This document shows, in pieces, positions 1 to 5,834 of a stretch of DNA of 10,934 bases. How positions within the stretch are numbered: the stretch's first letter is position 1; every line of letters begins with the position of its first letter. The stretch is from Planctomycetota bacterium (GTDB taxonomy: Bacteria > Planctomycetota > Phycisphaerae > Phycisphaerales > SM1A02), in assembly GCA_009924765.1 (NCBI GenBank), contig RFQW01000023.1, positions 1-10,934 of the forward strand. The letters are read 5' to 3'. A program made the position numbers and the translations under genes. A model generated the notes under the pieces. That model saw nothing but the letters and a program-made list of their open reading frames with translations, did not search any database and had not been told where the DNA came from.

Positions 1-10
1 CCGCGCCGCC

Positions 11-16
11 AAGGAA
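11..16 (+). promoter_or_regulatory. Shine-Dalgarno site of tyrA
   Basis: AAGGAA lies five bases before the ATG at 22 and supports that start. Only 21 bases of leader are inside the window, so the promoter cannot be seen. Confidence 0.6.
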
Positions 17-21
17 TTCCG

Positions 22-1104
22 ATGTCCGACACAAGCCTCGACCACGTCCGTGAACGCATCCGCCAGATCGATCGCGAACTGGTCGAACGTGCCGCCGAAC
101 GCCTGCAGCTTGCCAAGCAGGTGGGCGAGATCAAGCGCCGCAACCATCTGCCCACTGTCGACTACGCGCAGGAGCGCGCCGTGCTGGATCGCGCGCGCAG
201 CACGGCCACCGAGCACGGCCTGGATCCCTCGCTCGCCGAGGACCTGATCGCGCGCCTGATCCGCGCTTCGGTGAACGCGCAGGACCAGGACAGCATCCGC
301 TTCTCGGCCGCCGGCGCGGGCAAGACCGCGGTTGTGGTCGGTGGCGAAGGCCGCATGGGCCGATGGATGCGGCAGTTCCTGTCAGCCGAAGGTTTTCGCG
401 TGGGCTCGATGGACCCGGCGAGCAGCGACGCCGAGAACGCATGGTCGCGCGAAGCCTTCGCCACCGCCGACCTGATCATGTGCTGCGCCGCGCCGGCCAC
501 CACCGCCGACCTGTACATGCAGTGGACACGCACGCCGCCGAAGGGCGTGGTGGTGGACATCGCCAGCATCAAGACGCCCCTGCTGCCCGCCCTTCGCGCC
601 TTGCAGAAGGCCGGCGCGCGCGTGGCCTCCATCCATCCCATGTTCGGTCCGGGCATCGCGCTGCTGCGCGACGCCGACATCGTGCTGTGCGACACGGGCG
701 ATGCCGACGCGCTGGCGCAGGTCGAACGACTGTTCCAACCCACCACCGCGCGCCTGGTGCGCATGCCGCTCGACGAACACGATCGCCTGATGGCCGACCT
801 GCTCAGCCTGGCGCACGCCACCGCCATCTGTTTCGCGCTGGCGCTGCCCAAGCAGGAGCATCCGGTGCGCAGCACCACCTTTCTGGCGCTGGAGCGCCTG
901 GCCGCCAACGTGGTGCGCGAGAGCCCCGACGTGTACTACGAGATCCAGGCGCGCAATCCGCACTCGTTCGGCGCCATCGAGCGGCTTCGCAGCGCCATCG
1001 ACACGCTCACGCAGGCCATCTCGCTGGAGGATTCACGCGTGTTCGCCGAACTGATGCGTGAAGGACAGACGCGGGCGCATCCGGCACCGACCGGCGCCGC
1101 GTGA
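22..1104 (+). CDS. tyrA: Bifunctional chorismate mutase / prephenate dehydrogenase (T-protein)
   Basis: This cytoplasmic enzyme of tyrosine synthesis is predicted to convert chorismate to prephenate and then, with NAD+, to 4-hydroxyphenylpyruvate. The 360-residue length is close to E. coli TyrA (373). Residues 1-90 are an AroQ-type helical chorismate mutase; aligned by eye to the E. coli PheA mutase domain, R10, R27, K38, D47, E51, S83 and Q87 match active-site positions, but the usual Arg (PheA R51) is Q50. Residues 101-350 are the dehydrogenase: G108-E-G-R-M-G113 is the dinucleotide-binding loop, D179-I-A-S-I-K184 a conserved strand, and H205-P-M-F-G-P the prephenate site with the likely catalytic His. 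No ACT domain is visible, so tyrosine feedback through one is not expected. The ATG at 22 follows AAGGAA (11-16) at 5 bases. The gene converges on the thioredoxin/TPR gene with 7 bases between stops. The family call is firm. Confidence 0.93.
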   Translation: MSDTSLDHVRERIRQIDRELVERAAERLQLAKQVGEIKRRNHLPTVDYAQERAVLDRARSTATEHGLDPSLAEDLIARLIRASVNAQDQDSIRFSAAGAGKTAVVVGGEGRMGRWMRQFLSAEGFRVGSMDPASSDAENAWSREAFATADLIMCCAAPATTADLYMQWTRTPPKGVVVDIASIKTPLLPALRALQKAGARVASIHPMFGPGIALLRDADIVLCDTGDADALAQVERLFQPTTARLVRMPLDEHDRLMADLLSLAHATAICFALALPKQEHPVRSTTFLALERLAANVVRESPDVYYEIQARNPHSFGAIERLRSAIDTLTQAISLEDSRVFAELMREGQTRAHPAPTGAA

Positions 1105-1111
1105 GCGCGCG

Positions 1112-2299
1112 TCAGTGGTCGTGCCCGTCTTCCTCGCCCGCTGGATGCGGCGCCGGCTCCGCGGGTTTCGCAGCCGGATTGAATGGCGGCATCGGCACAG
1201 CGGGATCGGCGCGGTACTTCGCCAGCGTGCGCTGGTACTGCTTGATGAACTTGCGCTCGGCCTCCAGCTTCAACGCGCGCTCCATGCAGTCGATCGCCTT
1301 GTCGCGGTCGCCGCGCGCGAAGTGCGCCATGGCCAGCGTGTCGAGCGACTTCGGGTCGGTGCCGCCATCCACCGCGTCGGCGGCCTGCGCGGCCTCCAGC
1401 GCGAAGTCCAGGTCGCGGCGGCGCACCGCGGAGAGCGATAGCGTGCCGCGCGCAAGCGCCCGAAGCGTGCGCGGGTCCTTGGCATAGGCCTTCAGCAGCG
1501 CGCGACCATAGGCGTAGCCCGCATCCACGCGATCGGCCGGACCGATCATGGCCATCACGCGCTGCGCCTGCAGGGTGCCGGCACGCTCGGGCATCTTCTC
1601 GATCACGTCATCCAGCGCGTCGAACAGCGGCTGCCAGTCGCCCGACTGCTTGCAGCGCTTCATCACCATGTCGATCAGCGCGTTGGCACGGTTCATCAGC
1701 GAATCCACGGTGAACTCGTCGCGCTCGCTCTGCAGATCCCAGGTGCCATCCACGATCTGCTGCAGCGGCTTCTCCGACATGTTCGGATGCCCGATCCACT
1801 GCAGCACGCCGTCCTTCACCACGAAGAAGCGCGGCGTGAAGTTGCGGAAGGTGCCGTTCTGCCAGCGCGCCGTGACCACCTCAGCCGGATCGCACGCCAC
1901 CGACCAGGTCACCGCCGCGTCCTTGCCCGGCTTCTGCAGCCACGCCTGCACCACGGGCGCCTTCTCGTTGGTGACCGAGATGAAGGTGACGCCCCTGGGC
2001 GTGAAGGCGCGCACCAGTTCACACACCAGGTCGAAATGCTCCTCGCAGTGGCTGCAGGTGGTGGTGAACACCTCGAACACGTACACCTTGCCGGGCTCGA
2101 AGGTCTTCAGCTGCGTGCCACGCACCCAGGGCGTGAGCATGGGGAACGACACGCGCTCGCCCGGGCGGATGGCGGGATCCATGCGCTGGAACTTGGGTGG
2201 TGCGTCGGAGGGCACGCTTGCTGGCGGCGCTTGTTGCGGCGCCGCAAGAACCGTCGCGCAGACCAGCACGGCGATGATGCGTGGCATCGACCGCAGCAT
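1112..2299 (-). CDS. Exported thioredoxin-fold protein with C-terminal TPR region
   Basis: The 395-residue protein is probably an extracytoplasmic thiol-disulfide protein of the TlpA/ResA/redoxin type. Residues 1-20 form a signal peptide (basic start, hydrophobic 8-19, AAP after it) with no lipobox. Residues 46-185 are thioredoxin-like, with the redox motif C82-S-H-C85 after a V-x-V-F beta strand and a cis-proline loop at T155-P156. Residues 200-360 are helical; 316-347 fits a tetratricopeptide repeat well, and weaker repeats precede it. The tail is Pro/Ala-rich and ends in acidic/His residues (E-E-D-G-H-D-H). The ATG at 2299 is chosen because GAGGAG (2307-2312) sits 7 bases upstream; an in-frame ATG at 2314 overlaps the previous stop but lacks a Shine-Dalgarno sequence. 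It is last in the sulfotransferase-like/DUF1573/thioredoxin group. The CSHC motif could serve oxidation or reduction; the sequence does not say which. TPRs suggest a bound partner. Confidence 0.85.
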   Translation of the reverse strand: MLRSMPRIIAVLVCATVLAAPQQAPPASVPSDAPPKFQRMDPAIRPGERVSFPMLTPWVRGTQLKTFEPGKVYVFEVFTTTCSHCEEHFDLVCELVRAFTPRGVTFISVTNEKAPVVQAWLQKPGKDAAVTWSVACDPAEVVTARWQNGTFRNFTPRFFVVKDGVLQWIGHPNMSEKPLQQIVDGTWDLQSERDEFTVDSLMNRANALIDMVMKRCKQSGDWQPLFDALDDVIEKMPERAGTLQAQRVMAMIGPADRVDAGYAYGRALLKAYAKDPRTLRALARGTLSLSAVRRRDLDFALEAAQAADAVDGGTDPKSLDTLAMAHFARGDRDKAIDCMERALKLEAERKFIKQYQRTLAKYRADPAVPMPPFNPAAKPAEPAPHPAGEEDGHDH

Positions 2300-2306
2300 G
2301 CGTTGA

Positions 2307-2312
2307 CTCCTC
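2307..2312 (-). promoter_or_regulatory. Shine-Dalgarno site overlapping the upstream stop codon
   Basis: GAGGAG on the minus strand shares bases with the DUF1573 stop codon (TGA at 2311-2313) and lies 7 bases before the ATG at 2299. It decides that start over the ATG at 2314 and suggests that ribosomes finishing DUF1573 re-initiate on the thioredoxin gene. Confidence 0.75.
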
Positions 2313-3009
2313 ATGGTCGACGGATGGTCACGCCGAACTTCGGCGAACCCGGATGGTCGGTGGTGATGGTCACGCGGAAGGGGCGATCGGCATCCTGCCA
2401 CGCCTTCCAGTCGATGCGCACCACCTGTCGCGTGGCGGGCGACGTGGGTGCGTCCACCTCGATCGAGGGCTCCACGTCCGTCACGGTGAAGGGCGTGTTG
2501 CGCGCGCTCGTCAGCACGACTTCGCCCGGCTGCGCGCCGGCGATCTCGGCCGGCGCATCGATGGTGGTGGTCGAGCAATCGATGTACCGATCCACCCTTG
2601 CCGTCACGGTGCAGGACACCGGCAGCCCCCCTTCCACATCGAAGGTCACGCGCTTCTTCAGTTCCACGCCCTGATCGGCGCCGGGCCGCATCGCGATCTC
2701 GACCGCCGCCGAGGCGCGCGGCGCGATCGGCTGCACCGGCACCGTCGAGGTGGTGCACCCACAATCAGCCACGGCGCGCAGGATGCGAACTGGCTTGTCC
2801 GTGAGGTTGCGGATGGTGACGGAGCGCGTCACCGCCACCTCGGGCATGCACTCGCCAAGGTCGACCACGGCCGGCTCGACCTGCACCAGCGTTTCCGTGA
2901 TCACCACCGGTGGCGGCGGCTTGACAGGCACCACGAACCACTGCAGCGCGAGCAGCGCCACGATGGTCAGTGCCGGCAGGAAGGCGATCCTCAATACCCG
3001 CGGAGGCAT
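2311..3009 (-). CDS. Membrane-anchored DUF1573 protein
   Basis: The 232-residue protein has one N-terminal membrane segment (about 5-28), a proline stretch (P31-P34), then an extracytoplasmic part made of beta strands. Residues 42-135 match the DUF1573 style: a 'V-D-L-G' strand, 'V-x-x-S-V-T-I-R-N-L-T-D-K-P-V' and the hallmark D82-C83-G-C85-T-T loop. This resembles ASPM/SPD-2/Hydin (immunoglobulin-like) folds. A second strand-rich region (about 150-232) ends in a similar 'T-T-D-H-P-G-S-P-K' element. The family is common in Planctomycetes and Bacteroidetes without an established biochemical role; the CGC pair could be redox-active or bind metal, which is inference. The ATG at 3009 directly precedes the membrane segment, but no clear Shine-Dalgarno is seen; in-frame GTG codons at 3027 and 3072 are alternatives. 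It lies 40 bases after the sulfotransferase-like gene, and its stop overlaps the next gene's ribosome site. Confidence 0.82.
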   Translation of the reverse strand: MPPRVLRIAFLPALTIVALLALQWFVVPVKPPPPVVITETLVQVEPAVVDLGECMPEVAVTRSVTIRNLTDKPVRILRAVADCGCTTSTVPVQPIAPRASAAVEIAMRPGADQGVELKKRVTFDVEGGLPVSCTVTARVDRYIDCSTTTIDAPAEIAGAQPGEVVLTSARNTPFTVTDVEPSIEVDAPTSPATRQVVRIDWKAWQDADRPFRVTITTDHPGSPKFGVTIRRP

Positions 3010-3049
3010 GGCGCAGGAGAGTAACACCCGCCCTTCGCGGCCCTGCGCC

Positions 3050-4489
3050 TCACGGGCCCACCCACACGCCACCGATGTTGCGGTAGCGCACCGCGCGCGC
3101 GACCTGGCCCGTCACGGTGGTCTGGAACAGGCGCTGCCCCGCCGCATTCACCTCGAATACCTCACCGGTGCCGGTGAGCGTGATCAGCGTGGTGTTGTCC
3201 AGCGTGCGATAGGCGCCGCACTGCGTGTTGCCGCCGTAGAACTGGTTGGCGCTGCCATGCGTCCAGGTTGGCACAGCGGGACCGAACGCGCTCGTCGCGG
3301 GCACCACATACCCGCCGTTCGCATCGCGCGGCGGTGACACCTGCACCGCGCTCGACCAGTCGTTGGCGCTGCCCGAGCGATCGCCGTTGTTGAAGGCCAT
3401 GATGTCGCCGGCGTTCGGCAATCCCTCGGGAATCCATGTGGCGGAGTGCACCACGTTGAAGGCCTGATCCGTGGAGGTGCCGCGCTTCATGTTGGCGGGA
3501 TTGCCCCATCGATACAGGAAGTCGCCGCCCTTGCCACGCGCGCCGCCCGCATGACCCGCGGCCTCGGTGGTGGTGGTCGAGTGATCGATCACGAACACCT
3601 CGCTCAGCGTCCGCGAGCTCACCACGATCTCGTCGCGCGCCTCGTTGTAGTCGATCGAGTTCATGTGCATCCAGTCGCCGCCAGTGGTCACGCTGCCCAC
3701 GTTGATGTCGAGCAGCCCGGGGTTGCCGGACACCGAGCCGTAGTTCGCCAGCGCCGCGTTCGCGTCCTGCACCAGGTGATCCCACAGGCGCCAGGTCCAC
3801 ACGGTCTGGAAGGTGCTGTATCCGGTCGGGCGGATCTGCATGATGGTCTCCGACCAGATCACGTTGTTGAGCGTGGTGCGACCTGCGGCCTTGCCCTCGG
3901 CCTGCGTGTGCTGCTCCCACACGATGCACAGGATGTCGCCGTTTGGCATCATGGCGACGTCGTGATGCTGCTGGTACTGGCTGGTCGCCACGATCAGGTC
4001 GTTCACCAGCGTGCCGGCGGGATTGAAGATCTGCACGCGGCCGCCACGACCACCCGCGTTGAAGGTGCCTGCCGTGTACCAGCACGGACGCACGAGCGAA
4101 CCATCCGGACGCAGATAGCCCACGCTGGCACCAAAGCTGGCGCCGGTCCATGTCTTCACCACCGCGCCGGAAGTGTCGGTGGCGATGGTGCTGCTGCCGT
4201 CGATGCGCGTGTACAGGGTCCACTCCACCACCGGCGGGCAGGTTCCCCAGTTCAGAAGCACCAGCGCCACATCGGATGCCCCCACCTCGCCATCACCATC
4301 CAGGTCGCTCGGGCAGAACTGGCAGGCTCCATAGTCGAGCAGTGCCAACGCGATGTCGTTGCTGTTCACCTCGCCGTCGCCGTCGATGTCGCCATCACAG
4401 GCCTGCGCCGCAGGCACGCACAGCAGACCAGCGCACGCCAGCACCAGCAGGGTCCAGCGTCGCATCGATCGGCACATGGGGGTCATCAT
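3050..4489 (-). CDS. Exported arylsulfotransferase-like beta-propeller protein with N-terminal GC-type dockerin pair
   Basis: The 479-residue precursor has a signal peptide (about 9-30, ending A-A-Q-A). Immediately after it come two dockerin-like calcium loops, D34-I-D-G-D-G-E-V (34-45) and D62-L-D-G-D-G-E-V (62-73), each followed by a short helix, with C31, C56, C59 and C84 at the boundaries. Residues 88-479 resemble the arylsulfotransferase (ASST) superfamily: Q174-H-H-D-V-A-M-M-P-N-G-D, G271-D-W-M-H-M-N-S, a V-I-D-H-S-T-T strand near 300, Y326-R-W-G-N-P, H348 and N367-N-G-D. H175/H176, H275, H303 and H348 are candidate active-site residues. True ASST enzymes move sulfate from one phenol to another; many proteins with this fold are untested, so activity is not claimed. 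Dockerins are more often C-terminal. The start is uncertain: ATG at 4489 follows a weak GGGTGG, while later ATGs (4486, 4477, 4465) and GTG 4519 lack Shine-Dalgarno sequences. The gene begins 82 bases after pilC. Confidence 0.82.
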   Translation of the reverse strand: MMTPMCRSMRRWTLLVLACAGLLCVPAAQACDGDIDGDGEVNSNDIALALLDYGACQFCPSDLDGDGEVGASDVALVLLNWGTCPPVVEWTLYTRIDGSSTIATDTSGAVVKTWTGASFGASVGYLRPDGSLVRPCWYTAGTFNAGGRGGRVQIFNPAGTLVNDLIVATSQYQQHHDVAMMPNGDILCIVWEQHTQAEGKAAGRTTLNNVIWSETIMQIRPTGYSTFQTVWTWRLWDHLVQDANAALANYGSVSGNPGLLDINVGSVTTGGDWMHMNSIDYNEARDEIVVSSRTLSEVFVIDHSTTTTEAAGHAGGARGKGGDFLYRWGNPANMKRGTSTDQAFNVVHSATWIPEGLPNAGDIMAFNNGDRSGSANDWSSAVQVSPPRDANGGYVVPATSAFGPAVPTWTHGSANQFYGGNTQCGAYRTLDNTTLITLTGTGEVFEVNAAGQRLFQTTVTGQVARAVRYRNIGGVWVGP

Positions 4490-4550
4490 GGTCGCCACCC
4501 ATTGCAAGGCAAGCGACACGCCGGGACATGAAGTTGGTCCATGCGAGGAA

Positions 4551-4567
4551 TCGCCGGTTATCGGCGA
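4551..4567 (-). terminator. Possible weak terminator hairpin after pilC
   Basis: TCGCCG and CGGCGA form a perfect 6-bp stem around a 5-base loop, starting 4 bases after the pilC stop in the direction of transcription. The following bases on the minus strand are TTCCTC, only partly U-rich. It may attenuate read-through from the pilus operon into the sulfotransferase-like gene, or merely be an mRNA 3' structure. The rest of the 82-base gap (4490-4571) shows no convincing promoter. Confidence 0.35.
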
Positions 4568-4571
4568 ACGA

Positions 4572-5834
4572 TCAGTGCGGCCGCATCACCTGCGACATGT
4601 TGAAGATGGGAAGCAGCATGGCGCTGGCGATGCCACCCACGATCACGCCCATGCCCACGATCAGGATGGGCTCCACCATGCTGGTGGCGCTCTTCAGCGA
4701 CACCTCCAGGTCCTCATCGGCCACATGCGCGGCGCTCTCCAGCACCTCGGGCAGTCGACCCGACTTCTCGCCCGCCGCGATGATCGCGGCCACGTTGCGC
4801 GGCACGAACTTGAACTCGCGGAAGGTGGGCGCCAGCTCCTGGCCGTGACTCACGCGCTCGTCGAGCAGTTTCCACATGGCCGAGTAGCACACGTTGTCGG
4901 TCACGTCGCGCAGGATGCGCACCACCTCCAGCAACGGCACGCCCGCACTGAGCAGCGTGGCCATGGTGCTGCTGAAGCGCGCCACGTACAGGTTGCGGAA
5001 CATCGGACCAAGCACCGGCCACGACAGCTTGCCGCGATCGAGCACCTGTCGACCCATCGCGCTGCGCGCCCAGTACCACGCACCGAACGCCAGGGCCGCA
5101 AGACCCGGCACCCACATCATCCAGCCTGTGCGGATGAAGTCGGAAAGCGCCAGCAGCACCTTGGTGGGCATCGGCAGACGATCGCCCTGGATGGCGAACA
5201 GCGGCGCGAAGCGCGGCATCACGCTCGTCATGATCACGGTCACGGCCACCACGGCCACGCCCAGCATCACCGCCGGATAGGCCATGGCGCCCTTCACCTG
5301 ACGACTGGTCTTGCGCTGCTTGGCAAGGTCCTTGGCCACGCGCGTCATCATCTCGTCCAGCATGCCGCTGGCCTCGGCGGCGCGCATCAGGCTGATCATC
5401 AACGGCGGAAAGATGCGTGGCCAGCGTGCCAGCGCGGAGGAGAAGTCCTCGCCCTCGCACACATCGTCGCGGATCAGGCGCACCAGCTCGGCCACCTCGG
5501 GACGCGCGGCCTGCTCGGCGAAGGTCTCCAGCGTCTCCTTCAGCGGCACGCCGGTGCGAAGCATCACGGCCACCTGACTGCAGAACGCCACGGTGTCATC
5601 GGTCTTGAAGGCGCGCGCCAGACGGCGGCGTCGGTTGCCGGTGTCGACGATCTCGCCCACGTCGGCCTTCGCGTCGCCCAGTTCCACCTCCAGGATCGCG
5701 AGGCCCTGACGACGGATGTCGCGCACGGCATCGGCGTGGGTCGCGGACTCCACGATGCCGCGCACCATCTCGCCGGTGGCCCGACGACCCTTGTAGCTCC
5801 ACTTGCGCGTGATGGTTTCAGTGGCGGCAGGCAC
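4572..5834 (-). CDS. pilC: Type IV pilus / type II secretion inner-membrane platform protein (PilC/GspF family)
   Basis: The 420-residue polytopic inner-membrane protein is the platform on which the PilB ATPase works during fibre assembly. It has an N-terminal cytoplasmic region and two GspF (T2SSF) domains at about 80-210 and 280-410. Repeat hallmarks are seen in both: G95-V-P-L-K-E and G298-V-P-L-L-E, then A-A-E-A-S-G (152-157) and A-A-G-E-K-S-G (353-359). Membrane segments lie at about 187-208, 239-256 and 388-410, the usual three. Length is typical. The start is GTG at 5834, supported by a perfect AGGAGG six bases upstream; it overlaps the pilB end by 17 bases, implying translational coupling. 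It is the last gene of the pilM-N-O-P-like-B-C cluster. GspF is an equally good name, because PilC and GspF cannot be separated from this sequence alone. Confidence 0.93.
   Translation of the reverse strand: MPAATETITRKWSYKGRRATGEMVRGIVESATHADAVRDIRRQGLAILEVELGDAKADVGEIVDTGNRRRRLARAFKTDDTVAFCSQVAVMLRTGVPLKETLETFAEQAARPEVAELVRLIRDDVCEGEDFSSALARWPRIFPPLMISLMRAAEASGMLDEMMTRVAKDLAKQRKTSRQVKGAMAYPAVMLGVAVVAVTVIMTSVMPRFAPLFAIQGDRLPMPTKVLLALSDFIRTGWMMWVPGLAALAFGAWYWARSAMGRQVLDRGKLSWPVLGPMFRNLYVARFSSTMATLLSAGVPLLEVVRILRDVTDNVCYSAMWKLLDERVSHGQELAPTFREFKFVPRNVAAIIAAGEKSGRLPEVLESAAHVADEDLEVSLKSATSMVEPILIVGMGVIVGGIASAMLLPIFNMSQVMRPH

Noticed and set aside
2300..2764. In-frame N-terminal extension of the thioredoxin/TPR gene up to 2764
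   Set aside because: It would overlap DUF1573 by about 450 bases, is Arg/Ala/Gly-rich and would bury the signal peptide; the strong ribosome site supports 2299.
4490..4519. GTG start for the sulfotransferase-like gene at 4519
   Set aside because: No Shine-Dalgarno before it, and it lengthens the signal peptide n-region; kept only as an alternative.
3446..4531. A 361-codon + strand open frame opposite the sulfotransferase-like gene
   Set aside because: His/Val/Ala-rich shadow; the minus strand has the signal peptide, dockerin loops and ASST motifs.
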